Below are positions 1 to 6,944 of a DNA stretch of 18,199 nucleotides, piece by piece. Within the stretch, counting starts at the first letter, position 1; the number at the start of each line of letters is the position of its first letter. Made by a program: the position numbers and the translations under genes. Source of the DNA: ARS1285 sp039796495. Its GTDB lineage: Archaea > Nanobdellota > Nanobdellia > Pacearchaeales > GW2011-AR1. The notes below the pieces were generated by a model. That model was not told where the DNA came from. It saw only the letters and a list, made by a program, of their open reading frames with translations, and did not search any database. Where the stretch lies: NCBI GenBank assembly GCA_039796495.1, contig JBDKJQ010000047.1, positions 1 through 18,199 on the forward strand, in the 5' to 3' direction.

Positions 1-403
1 TTCCTGCTTTGAAAGAAGTTTTCAGCCATACCTCAACTGCTTTCAGCGCTTCTTTCTCACTTAAAAATCGTGCTCCGAGTGATAATATATTTGCATCATT
101 ATGTTCTCGCGACAGTTTTATTATGTTCAGATTTTTTCCGTAGTAGACGACGGCTCTTACTCCCTTGATTCTGTTTGCCGTGATTGCTTCTCCTTGGCCA
201 CTGCCGCCGATGATAATTCCTTTCGTCTGATTTTCTTGTGCAACTTTTTTTGCGACGGGTATAATAAAATCGGGGTAATCGTCAGTATTATTTTGTGAGA
301 AGTCTCCGAGATCTTCATGAGGGATTTTATTTTTTGTAAGAAATATTTTTATTTTTTGCTTGAGCGCAAATCCTGCGTGATCGCTGCCTAAATAAATTTT
401 CAT
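1..403 (-). CDS. rpiB: Ribose-5-phosphate isomerase B (RpiB), C-terminus cut by window edge
   Basis: The reading frame is open from an ATG at 403 to the left edge (134 residues; the family is usually 140-160, so only a short tail is missing). The protein begins MKIYLGSDHAGFALK, the standard RpiB/LacAB start, and contains GGSGQGEAITANRIKG and the REHNDANILSLGAR block. RpiB interconverts ribose 5-phosphate and ribulose 5-phosphate in the non-oxidative pentose phosphate pathway. The catalytic position that is Cys in E. coli RpiB (GTGVG context) is Glu here (GSGQGEA), as in the mycobacterial type, so a Glu-base enzyme is inferred. The ribosome binding site GAGAGGTGA lies about 5 nt before the ATG. 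It follows the 47-aa gene by 33 nt on the same strand and is probably co-transcribed with it. The identification is secure. Confidence 0.95.
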   Translation of the reverse strand, partial: MKIYLGSDHAGFALKQKIKIFLTKNKIPHEDLGDFSQNNTDDYPDFIIPVAKKVAQENQTKGIIIGGSGQGEAITANRIKGVRAVVYYGKNLNIIKLSREHNDANILSLGARFLSEKEALKAVEVWLKTSFKAG

Positions 404-436
404 ATTCACCTCTCGGCATGAAGAAGAGAAAAGATT

Positions 437-580
437 TTATAAATCTATTTGAGTATCGTGATTCTCAAGAAAGATATCCGTCTCTTTATGAACGTCGGTA
501 TGCAGTCTCATTTTTTCGTCTACGGTGTAATCATCTTCGTCAGAGATAGTGTACCCGCATGTACACGTGCTTGATAACAT
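437..580 (-). CDS. 47-aa CxC/HxxxH putative zinc-binding mini-protein
   Basis: A short ORF from an ATG at 580 to a TAA at 437-439. The protein starts MLSSTCTCGYTISDEDDY and has Cys6-x-Cys8-Gly and His27-x3-His31, a CxC...HxxxH arrangement. It resembles the small archaeal CxCGxxxxGxDEDEL...H...H proteins (DUF1059-like), although the fold assignment is inference. A TATA-like element at 602-610 sits about 25 nt upstream of the ATG, so the transcript is probably leaderless. The frame ends 33 nt before rpiB, so this may be the first gene of a two-gene unit. The acidic stretch SDEDDYTVDE between the ligand pairs is typical of that class. Function unknown; a nucleic-acid or protein-binding role is only a guess. 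Confidence 0.65.
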   Translation of the reverse strand: MLSSTCTCGYTISDEDDYTVDEKMRLHTDVHKETDIFLENHDTQIDL

Positions 581-601
581 ACTTTTATTAGTTTTTTATT
601 C

Positions 602-610
602 TATATAAAA
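602..610 (-). promoter_or_regulatory. TATA box for the 47-aa gene and rpiB
   Basis: TTTTATATA on the minus strand, centred about 26 nt upstream of the ATG at 580. This is the archaeal leaderless promoter spacing. Confidence 0.6.
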
Positions 611-656
611 TAATGGTGTAAAAAACATACAAAAAAGTAAAAAGAAAGAGAAAAAT

Positions 657-1280
657 TTAATGAAGACAGAGAAGGAATTCTCTATCTTGACCTCCTACAA
701 AAACAGTCGTATTCGTACAGTATCCATTTCTTCCTTGTGTATCTACACAACTATCTCCCAAGGATTTTATATTTTTAAATCCACAAAATGCATCATTGTC
801 AGGTATATCAATACAAGCTCCTGCACTACAAACGTATATATCTGGGTTAACAAACGGATCCTGTTGAGTGCAATCATACGTGTTAATGACTTCAATATCG
901 GTTTTTATGCTACATGTTGGATATTGATTTTGTCCGATAACCCCGCACGATTTATCATATTCAATATATTGCCATTCATCACCGATACATCTATGACCAT
1001 CTTTATTAGTATCGCAAAGCACATCATTAATCGGATTACATGTTTTCTGACCATCAAGATCATGGTCATAACATTTTTGACAAGAATCAAATATCCATAC
1101 TCCTTCAGGGTCATTATTAACCTGGTGGGCACCACAATCATAATTTGTATTACACGGGATGCCCATTGTTGAACCAGAAGAACCTCCTGGAGGATCAGCT
1201 GCAACTCCTTGAAAAAATAAAAAATACCCTCCAATAAATGCAATTAGAAAGACGAGAGTTATTGAAATTATCTTATTCAT
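657..1280 (-). CDS. Secreted cysteine-rich protein with Ca2+-loop-like motifs
   Basis: A 207-aa protein with an N-terminal signal peptide or anchor (residues 4-27, hydrophobic, ending GVAADPPGG) followed by an extracellular part with 16 cysteines, enough for eight disulfides. Two acidic loops, YDHDLDGQ and CDTNKDGH, match the DxDxDG/DxNxDG pattern of EF-hand or thrombospondin type-3 calcium loops. No enzyme domain is recognised. The start is well supported: AGGAGGT at 1286-1292 ends 5 nt before the ATG, and a TATA-like TTTAAATAATT at 1315-1325 lies upstream. It is divergent from the secreted protein at 1405, with which it shares a promoter region. It is probably a surface or secreted structural or binding protein; the partner is unknown. 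Confidence 0.8.
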   Translation of the reverse strand: MNKIISITLVFLIAFIGGYFLFFQGVAADPPGGSSGSTMGIPCNTNYDCGAHQVNNDPEGVWIFDSCQKCYDHDLDGQKTCNPINDVLCDTNKDGHRCIGDEWQYIEYDKSCGVIGQNQYPTCSIKTDIEVINTYDCTQQDPFVNPDIYVCSAGACIDIPDNDAFCGFKNIKSLGDSCVDTQGRNGYCTNTTVFVGGQDREFLLCLH

Positions 1281-1285
1281 ATTTT

Positions 1286-1292
1286 ACCTCCT
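1286..1292 (-). promoter_or_regulatory. Strong ribosome binding site
   Basis: AGGAGGT, 5 nt before the ATG at 1280. It fixes the start of the cysteine-rich protein and shows that canonical Shine-Dalgarno use coexists with leaderless genes. Confidence 0.8.
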
Positions 1293-1352
1293 TGTAATTA
1301 ATGTAAAAAGAAAAATTATTTAAACATTTACTATCTGAAAAAAGTGGTAACA

Positions 1353-1364
1353 TATAATTATAAA
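1353..1364 (+). promoter_or_regulatory. TATA box for the secreted protein at 1405
   Basis: TATAATTATAAA. A start about 25 nt downstream would give a short leader carrying GAGGG (1396-1400) ahead of the ATG at 1405. Confidence 0.55.
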
Positions 1365-1404
1365 CATTCTAAACTTTTTGATTAAAATTTTGAAAGAGGG
1401 TACA

Positions 1405-1971
1405 ATGAAGAATTATTTTATAATCGGATTTTTTTGCTTTTTTTTGATGTTCTATGTTGTAGATGTATTGGCAACTAATTTTGATTATTTAGCTCCTGAA
1501 TATATTAATGCTGAAGGTTTCGGTAACTTTAATCCATCTTCAGTAGGTTATATTCGATTTTATAAAGAGGAATATACTATAACATTCACTCAATCAGATT
1601 GTCCGGCGGGATATGGTTTGGTTGATGAGGATGGAAGTCTTGAAATACCTTACATTTTTACAGGTCAATTTATTCCTGAAAATATATATTATCCTCAATT
1701 TGCTACAGAAAACGCAGTACGAGTTGCAGCAGATAATATAAATGAAATTTATCGAATAAAAAATTTTGAACCAAGACAGACTTCTGATGCATATATCGTT
1801 GATGTTTATAGCAAACCTGTTTATATCATGACAACACATGATATTGGAAGTGTCTTACCTGGAATTCCTTTTGGTATAGGATATGTTGTCCATGATATAA
1901 GTACAGTAAGTTATCCTTTAGGATGGGAGAATGCAATAGACTCAATCACGGTATGTGAGAAATACGTATAA
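1405..1971 (+). CDS. Secreted protein of unknown function
   Basis: The frame extends upstream to a TTG at 1378. The ATG at 1405 is the better start because GAGGG lies 4 nt before it and the signal peptide then begins directly (MKNYFIIGFFCFFLMFYVVDVLA, cleavage likely after LATN). The mature part is about 165 residues, rich in Tyr, Ile and Asp, and probably beta-rich. It has only two mature cysteines, one in QSDCPAGYG and one four residues from the C-terminus (VCEKYV), which could form a single disulfide. I do not recognise a family. A T-rich tract follows the stop. Its divergent neighbour is also secreted, so both may be surface components. Confidence 0.7.
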   Translation: MKNYFIIGFFCFFLMFYVVDVLATNFDYLAPEYINAEGFGNFNPSSVGYIRFYKEEYTITFTQSDCPAGYGLVDEDGSLEIPYIFTGQFIPENIYYPQFATENAVRVAADNINEIYRIKNFEPRQTSDAYIVDVYSKPVYIMTTHDIGSVLPGIPFGIGYVVHDISTVSYPLGWENAIDSITVCEKYV

Positions 1972-1977
1972 AGGAAC

Positions 1978-2010
1978 TTTTATTTTTTTTACATTTTCTT
2001 ATTTTTATTT
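1978..2010 (+). terminator. Oligo-T archaeal-type terminator
   Basis: Runs of T (a run of eight or more Ts near 1982-1990, then further T tracts) directly follow the stop of the secreted protein, as in intrinsic archaeal termination. There is no hairpin. Confidence 0.45.
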
Positions 2011-2028
2011 CAACACAATAAACCTTAA

Positions 2029-3165
2029 ATGTGCTTGCTCCTTGTTTTTATCGGTGCTAAAATGAGTGATCGATTTTTGCGTGAGCATTCGGGGAAAATA
2101 CAGGCGTCTCTTTCCGTGCTCGTGAAATGTGCGCTGCTTGTGTCTATTGCATACGCTTTGTATTTTCACTCTTGGAGGATTTTATTTGTTAATCTGCTTT
2201 TGCTTCTGCTTGTTTTTATCCCGTATTTTTCAAGACAAATAAATGTTGAAATTCCGAAGGAGATAGAATTTATCCTGCTCATATTTGTTATTGTGTCCTT
2301 TTTTTTAGGCGATCTGCGCGGATTTGTCATTCAGTTGTTTTTTGGACTTGCGGTGGGGTTTGTTGGATTTGCGTTAATGACTATTCTTTACAAGAATAGC
2401 AAGCTCCGGCCGAATTATCCGCTTATTATGTTGTTCTCGCTTTCAATTTCATTGGCATTAGGGGCTTTGTCTGAACTTGCAAAATTTTATCTGAAATGGT
2501 ATGTTGGTATTGGACTTGATATCATCGATTATCAATTTGCGATGGAATCTCTGTCGCTTGTTCTTATTGGCGCACTCCTAGCAATCTTGGCGGGATTTTT
2601 TTATGTACACGGTGCAAAAATTATTTTCCTGAATAAAATGGTTGAGCGGTTTAAACATCGAAATCCTAATTTATTTATTGAGAAAACTGATTCTCCCGAC
2701 GAGCTTTTGAAACTGATTCGAAAGGGTGAGCATGAAAAATTAGAGTTTAAGGCGACGTTGCGCACGAATCTTCACACGGGGCAGCATGATAAACATATTG
2801 AGCACTCGGTTTTGAAAACAATCGCCGCTTTTTTAAATTCTGGCGGGGGAACACTTTTAATCGGCATTTCTGATTCAGGAGAAATTTGCGGGATTGAGAA
2901 AGATAATTTTCCTTCCAATGATAAGTTCAATTTGCATTTTACAAATTTGGTGAAAGAATACATCGGCAACCAAAATCTGCCGTATCTACATTTCGAACTG
3001 ATTGTGCTGGAAAATAAAAATATTATGAAAGTCGATTGCTTAAAAGCACAGAAGCCAGTTTTCGTAAAATTTGAGAAGATAGAAGAATTTTATGTGAGAG
3101 TAGGAGCATCAACAGTGCAGTTATTGGGAAGCAAGCTGGTTGATTATATCAATAACGGTTTTTAA
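2029..3165 (+). CDS. Six-TM membrane protein with C-terminal AlbA_2 (Schlafen-type) domain
   Basis: A 378-aa protein. Residues about 20-200 hold roughly six hydrophobic helices. The block around 140-195 (LGALSELAKFYL ... DYQFAMESLSLVLIGALLA) resembles the acidic-residue membrane helices of DUF2238/VanZ-like proteins, but weakly. Residues about 223-378 form an AlbA_2 domain: EHEKLEFKATLR, then IAAFLNSGGGTLLIGISDSGEICGI and a terminal YVRVGAS. This domain is also called divergent AAA_4 or Schlafen-like, and is found in regulators and nucleases that bind nucleic acid or nucleotides. A cytosolic sensor tethered to the membrane is a reasonable inference. The start could also be the ATG at 2062. 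The gene ends sharing TTAA with the stop of the convergent HAD gene. Confidence 0.8.
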   Translation: MCLLLVFIGAKMSDRFLREHSGKIQASLSVLVKCALLVSIAYALYFHSWRILFVNLLLLLLVFIPYFSRQINVEIPKEIEFILLIFVIVSFFLGDLRGFVIQLFFGLAVGFVGFALMTILYKNSKLRPNYPLIMLFSLSISLALGALSELAKFYLKWYVGIGLDIIDYQFAMESLSLVLIGALLAILAGFFYVHGAKIIFLNKMVERFKHRNPNLFIEKTDSPDELLKLIRKGEHEKLEFKATLRTNLHTGQHDKHIEHSVLKTIAAFLNSGGGTLLIGISDSGEICGIEKDNFPSNDKFNLHFTNLVKEYIGNQNLPYLHFELIVLENKNIMKVDCLKAQKPVFVKFEKIEEFYVRVGASTVQLLGSKLVDYINNGF

Positions 3166-3827
3166 TCTATAAATTTTCTCAGTTCTCTCATCACTTGTTT
3201 ATTATTCCTAAAAAGAATTGTCTTCACCCCTAATTTTTTTGCAGGCTCAAGATTATACATTTTATCATCGATAAAAACAACCTCTGAAGGTTTTATCTTT
3301 TTGTTTTTTGCAGTAATCTTCTTCATCAAAATTGTGTACATCTCAGGATGTGGTTTTCTGGTTTTCACCTCATACGAAATAATAACAATGTCAAATAATG
3401 CTTCATCTCTTTTCGAAAAAATGCTCTCTCGCGACAAATGCCATTGATCCGACAGAATACCGACAATAATTCTATTCTTCTTTAGTTTCTGAGTGAGAGT
3501 AAACAATTGATCATTTCGCATCATGCCTTTATGATAACTTCGCGTGATGATTGAAACAAGTTTCTGTTTCGAAACAGAAAGTCGCCTGCTTACTTCCGCG
3601 ATAAATTTTTTCCGTGAAACTTTTCCGACAATAGCTTTGCCATAGAGCGTATCAATTGCATCAAACCATTGATCACTCGTAATGCCCAGTGCATGCGCAA
3701 TGCTTTCATGAATACCGGAAAATTCATGCCTCCCCTTTTGGACATAATAATGCGGTAGAGATAAGACTCCCCCAATATCAAAAATGACTGCTTTGATTTC
3801 CTCTTTTTGTTTTTTCATTTGTTTCAT
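3162..3827 (-). CDS. HAD-superfamily hydrolase
   Basis: A 221-aa protein with HAD motifs in order: motif I VIFDIGGVL (nucleophile Asp17), a helical cap, motif II GILSDQW (Ser), motif III Lys in KTRKPHPEMY, and motif IV VVFIDDKMYNLEPA followed by GVKTILF. It belongs to the HAD-IA group whose motif I is DxGGVL, so the usual second Asp (general acid) is Gly, as in YihX-like phosphatases. The substrate is probably a small phosphorylated metabolite but cannot be named. A TTTAAA box at 3841-3846 lies about 26 nt from the in-frame ATG at 3818, so a leaderless start there (MKKQKEEIK) is as likely as the ATG at 3827. It lies 29 nt downstream of the GTPase gene on the same strand. Confidence 0.85.
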   Translation of the reverse strand: MKQMKKQKEEIKAVIFDIGGVLSLPHYYVQKGRHEFSGIHESIAHALGITSDQWFDAIDTLYGKAIVGKVSRKKFIAEVSRRLSVSKQKLVSIITRSYHKGMMRNDQLFTLTQKLKKNRIIVGILSDQWHLSRESIFSKRDEALFDIVIISYEVKTRKPHPEMYTILMKKITAKNKKIKPSEVVFIDDKMYNLEPAKKLGVKTILFRNNKQVMRELRKFID

Positions 3828-3856
3828 TCAGGCTCATAACTTTAAACATTTCAAAA

Positions 3857-4723
3857 TTACAGCTTCAACTTTCCCTGCTGCCAGTCCTGCACCACTATCA
3901 TAGCAGCTCTCGTCTCGTCAGGAATTCCTCCTTTGAGCAGTTTTCCTTTTTTCAGTGCTATCTGTGCAAGAATCTCTTCACCGTTATCTCCCTGTATTTG
4001 AATATTATACCAGCTTTCAAAATCTTTTTTATTTTCTTTCAGAAATAATTCGATAAGAAAATAAGCAACAACTTCAGGATGTCTCAAATTCTGCGAATCG
4101 CGCGCACCGATCAATCCATACCGAAGATCATCGTCTTTTTGTAGGGGAATAACTCCCGGTGAATCTATTAATTTAATTTCGTCGCTCGCACGAATCCAGT
4201 GGATGCCGTGAGTAGTGCCAGCTTTTTTGCTGACCTTTGCTTTTTGTTTATGTGCAAGCGCGTTGATAACTGAGGATTTGCCGACATTCGGATACCCTAA
4301 AACACCAACGACAATATCTGCTTTTGCCTCTCTGAATTTTAATTTAGGATCACCGACCTTTCTCTCAACAATATCTCGCTTTCCATGAATAGTAAACGCT
4401 TTTTTTATTGCCTGCAGCAAAATCCTGATGCTGGTGCGGTCTTTGATAGAAACAAATACAATAGGATAATGCTCCTCCTGCAATTGTTCAATTTGCTTTT
4501 CTAAATTCTTCTTCGAAACTAAATCGCTTTTGTTTATAACATAGATTAATGGCCTTCCCACTTCTATAACAATTTTTTCAACTTCTTCGTTTCGTGATAA
4601 TGCAACCAGTCTTCCATCCAAAATTTCCAATACAACATCAGATTCTTTGACAATCCGTTTCACTAAATCCCAATATGGTTCCATGTAATAAAAGAAATCA
4701 AGGGCTTTTATAGCTTTACTCAA
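3857..4723 (-). CDS. Circularly permuted ribosome-assembly GTPase (RbgA/YlqF-like)
   Basis: A 288-aa protein with GTPase motifs in the permuted order G4-G5-G1-G2-G3: NKSD at about 64-67, VSIKD at 91-95, GYPNVGKS at 143-150, GTTHG at 169-173 and DSPG at 187-190. This order defines the YRG/YlqF/YawG group, which acts in large ribosomal subunit maturation; that role is by family. The C-terminal part (KKGKLLKGGIPDETRAAMIV) is also typical. The frame opens with a TTG at 4723 that overlaps the zinc-ribbon stop by 8 nt (translational coupling). An ATG at 4684 (MEPYWDLVK) is the alternative start and would lose 13 residues before the conserved core. Neither start has a strong ribosome binding site. 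Confidence 0.88.
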   Translation of the reverse strand: MSKAIKALDFFYYMEPYWDLVKRIVKESDVVLEILDGRLVALSRNEEVEKIVIEVGRPLIYVINKSDLVSKKNLEKQIEQLQEEHYPIVFVSIKDRTSIRILLQAIKKAFTIHGKRDIVERKVGDPKLKFREAKADIVVGVLGYPNVGKSSVINALAHKQKAKVSKKAGTTHGIHWIRASDEIKLIDSPGVIPLQKDDDLRYGLIGARDSQNLRHPEVVAYFLIELFLKENKKDFESWYNIQIQGDNGEEILAQIALKKGKLLKGGIPDETRAAMIVVQDWQQGKLKL

Positions 4724-4889
4724 GGCTATCTTGTTGCATCAGTTTGTGGATCCGATGACCACATCGATTGCAGCTGCTGAAGTGGAAAAATCCATCTACA
4801 ACCTCTACAACAACGTCAGTGCTACCGCAGTGCGGACAGAATACTTCTATCTTATAATCATAGTCGCCATCACTGAAGGAAAATATCAT
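4716..4889 (-). CDS. Small zinc-ribbon protein
   Basis: A 57-aa protein if started at the ATG at 4889 (MIFSFSDGDYDYK). It contains CPHCGS and CNRCGHR, a two-CxxC zinc ribbon about 23 residues apart, in an acidic N-terminal context. The frame reaches further up to an ATG at 4913, but a TATA-like GGTATATTA at 4921-4929 would place transcription start near 4898. The leader would then carry GTGAGG just before 4889, so 4889 is preferred. It overlaps the GTPase gene by 8 nt and is the first gene of that operon. A role as a nucleic-acid or ribosome-associated factor is inferred from context only. Confidence 0.75.
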   Translation of the reverse strand: MIFSFSDGDYDYKIEVFCPHCGSTDVVVEVVDGFFHFSSCNRCGHRIHKLMQQDSLE

Positions 4890-4920
4890 AAAGGCCTCAC
4901 AAAATAAAGGCATTCATTTT

Positions 4921-4929
4921 TAATATACC
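4921..4929 (-). promoter_or_regulatory. TATA box of the zinc-ribbon/GTPase operon
   Basis: GGTATATTA on the minus strand, about 36 nt before the ATG at 4889. The predicted start near 4898 rules out the longer frame beginning at 4913. Confidence 0.5.
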
Positions 4930-4971
4930 TTTCGAAAATATGTTACTATTTTAAAATTACATCAATAATAA

Positions 4972-4983
4972 GTTTTATATACC
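4972..4983 (+). promoter_or_regulatory. TATA box of the RHH/ATPase operon
   Basis: GTTTTATATACC. Transcription would begin near 5005, leaving a leader of about 40 nt that contains the tandem repeats at 5011-5040. Confidence 0.55.
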
Positions 4984-5010
4984 CTCTTATCTGCGAATAT
5001 CTAATACTAT

Positions 5011-5040
5011 CCCACAAAACCCCACAACAGGGGACAAAAT
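5011..5040 (+). promoter_or_regulatory. Candidate operator: three 10-bp-phased repeats
   Basis: CCCACAAAAC, CCCACAACAG and GGGACAAAAT follow one another without a gap, between the TATA box and the ribbon-helix-helix start codon. The first two units share CCCACAA, and CCCC/GGGG flank ACAACA within 5020-5033. Repeats spaced by one helical turn are the usual binding arrangement of RHH repressors, so autoregulation is inferred. Confidence 0.4.
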
Positions 5041-5044
5041 CTCT

Positions 5045-5191
5045 ATGAAAGAAAAATTAAGCGTGACCGTAGATAAGGAACTTATCGCAAAGCTAGATGA
5101 AATCATTCTCAAAGAAAAATACGAGAAATTCCGGAATAAATCGCATTTGGTTGAAGTTGCAATTAAAGAATTTCTCAAGGAGGAGCAATGA
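5045..5191 (+). CDS. Ribbon-helix-helix (CopG/MetJ-type) DNA-binding protein
   Basis: A 48-aa protein. The N-terminal strand MKEKLSVTVDKELIAKLDEI, then a helix ending in FRNKSHLVEVAIKEFLKEE, is the RHH pattern: a beta strand, a first helix, an N-[KR]-S turn, and a second helix with the [IL]-x-x-[FL] ending. Such proteins dimerise and insert the paired strands in the major groove. The stop codon overlaps the ATG of the ATPase gene (ATGA), with AAGGAGGAG just before it as a ribosome binding site, so the two are co-translated. It probably regulates its own operon through the repeats upstream. In many archaea such a protein is the antitoxin or repressor of a mobile or defence cassette. Confidence 0.8.
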   Translation: MKEKLSVTVDKELIAKLDEIILKEKYEKFRNKSHLVEVAIKEFLKEEQ

Positions 5192-6696
5192 ACCAGACAC
5201 TTGACATGACTCTAGAATCAACGCGACAATTGTTGTTGAAAAATGTTTTGGCAAATCTACAACGGTATGTGGAATTTGATCAGCGAATTATTCAGGACAT
5301 TGAAGGAATGCAGCCACGGTTTTATCAATCAGTGCGTATGCATGCGCTCCAGCAAAATAAAAGAATTCTGGTGGCAGATGACACTGGCTTTGGAAAAACG
5401 TATACATTTGTTGGTGGAAAATTACAGCTGGATAAAGATAAGAGAGAGAAACATAACGCACTTATCATCTCGCCATTCAGTGGCATGGAAGACGCCTGGC
5501 ATCCAGATGAAATTAACCGATATGCATCATATATGAGAATGCCACCACAAAATGTGGTAACCGTCAATGAAATGAGGGATTTGTAGCGAATCAACAGAGA
5601 TACTGATTTGGGAGTTATTAATTGGGACAAGTTATCGTTAATGAGGGAGGATTCAGAAAGTTGGAAATGGTTCACCGAAGCTATTCATCGACAGCAGACA
5701 AAAATATTTGGACTTGATGAATGTCATCAGGCAAAAAGTTCTGGCTCGCATCGGGGAAAAACGATACGTCGGCTCGTTGATCACACAAGAGGAGAACATG
5801 TCATGCTGCTTTCAGCAACGCCAGGCCCTAATCGCTATCACGATTTTGGTATGATCTTCCACATGCTTAATCCTGAAAAATATCCGTCACCGGAGATGTT
5901 CTCCTATTCTGGGCCTGAAATCATCAAAGAGTTATTAGAACAGCAAGTGTGGTTTCGATTAACACGAGAACAAATGAAAGATGAGCTTGGATCATTTTTG
6001 CCTGATATGACCTTCAAATTTAATTATATTAATAATAAACCGATTTTTAATCGCGCAACTGACGATTTTGGTATTGATGTTACCTATAATAAAGATGGTT
6101 TTTCTAAAAGCAGAGAGGTTGTATGGGAGGGGGAAGGTGATGGTCTGAAGGAATTCAATCATTATGGCATTGATGCCATTACATCAGCAGTTGATCCACA
6201 AGATTTCCGGCTGTATATCCATAGAATGATAGAATTATTCTTCGAAGTTCCAAGAAAAAAATGGCATTCTCCATCAATTTATTCATCACATCCCCACACT
6301 ACTGACATGAAACAATTAGAGAGCGTGCTCGATGCAACGCTCCCCCTTTTATTTTCTGGAACAGAGCAGACGGAATTTGCAAACAGGATCCAAGAGGCTA
6401 AATTGCGGATGCGGAATGGTTACGCGTCGGTGCCGACACTTAATCTGGGAGCGCTCCAAATGCCAACACCCGGTCAAAGAAATGTAATGAATGATCAGTT
6501 TGTTATGACAGGAGCAACCTATTTAGTGGAAGTGTTAAGCCACTATGGACAGATGCCGCGTGATGAAGCACTGCAAACGATGACACAGAAATTAACGAAT
6601 TATTTTATGGGAAGATTTCAAGTAAGCAGGGAAAGTGCCAGACAGGTAATAAAAAGTTTATCAGGAAATGTTTCACAACTTGAAAAAATTGCATAA
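5188..6696 (+). pseudogene. SNF2-like helicase/ATPase interrupted by one in-frame TAG
   Basis: Two open segments, 5188-5586 and 5587-6696, lie in one frame separated only by a TAG at 5584-5586. The composite is about 502 residues. Before the TAG: PRFYQSVR and Walker A DDTGFGKT (about 64-71). After it: VINWDKLS, Walker B DECH (about 177-180), LLSATPGPN (motif III) and FGMIFHMLNP, as expected for a SNF2 N-terminal RecA domain. The second RecA domain (motifs IV-VI, a QxxGRxxR-type signature) is not visible; residues about 270-502 are unlike anything I recognise. A TTG at 5608 could restart translation but would lose Walker A. The reading frame has otherwise stayed open, which suggests a recent nonsense mutation, a sequencing error or readthrough. 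TAG is a normal stop elsewhere in this window. Confidence 0.75.
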
Positions 6697-6716
6697 AGTA
6701 TCAACGGCTGCCGAGC

Positions 6717-6739
6717 GATAGTTTTTTTAAGTCCTCTTT
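6717..6739 (+). promoter_or_regulatory. Promoter of the toxin-antitoxin pair; shares sequence with 7193-7216
   Basis: GATAG followed by seven Ts and AAG, then CCTCTTT. The T-rich/TTAA core is about 24 nt before the ATG at 6752, giving a leaderless start. The same GATAG-T6/7-AA...CCTCTTT arrangement recurs upstream of the 7258 gene. Confidence 0.5.
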
Positions 6740-6751
6740 CGTGAGAATTAC

Positions 6752-6943
6752 ATGACGCAAGAACAACTGGATATGAAAAAAATGAAGGAAGAAATACAGG
6801 AATTGAAAACGAAATTTGAAAAATTGAAAGAAGATCTAGCATTTACTATGGGCACTGAAGAAGCGTGGAGAGAGATAGATGAAGGCAAATACAAAGAGAT
6901 GACTGTTGATGAATTTCTCCAAGAGATTAGAAGCTTGAAATAA
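6752..6943 (+). CDS. Antitoxin of a RelBE/ParDE-type pair
   Basis: A 63-aa, highly charged, helical protein. The N-terminal half is a heptad-like coiled coil (MKKMKEEIQELKTKFEKLKEDL). The C-terminal part contains EAWREIDEGKYKEMTVDEFLQEIRSL, the toxin-wrapping tail commonly seen in archaeal RelB-like antitoxins. It starts at a leaderless ATG behind the promoter at 6717 and ends 1 nt before the toxin ATG. It should neutralise the RelE-like toxin and may repress the pair's promoter, although no classical DNA-binding fold is obvious in the sequence. Confidence 0.75.
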   Translation: MTQEQLDMKKMKEEIQELKTKFEKLKEDLAFTMGTEEAWREIDEGKYKEMTVDEFLQEIRSLK

Positions 6944-6944
6944 A

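Noticed and set aside
660..1172. A 170-codon open frame on the plus strand
   Set aside because: It is antisense to the cysteine-rich secreted gene, which has a signal peptide and a strong ribosome binding site; its translation is Ile/Thr-rich without domains.
5584..5586. TAG read as pyrrolysine or another amino acid
   Set aside because: LemA, the ferredoxin and the RelE-like toxin end in TAG, with convergent genes or promoters right after; recoding is not supported by this window.
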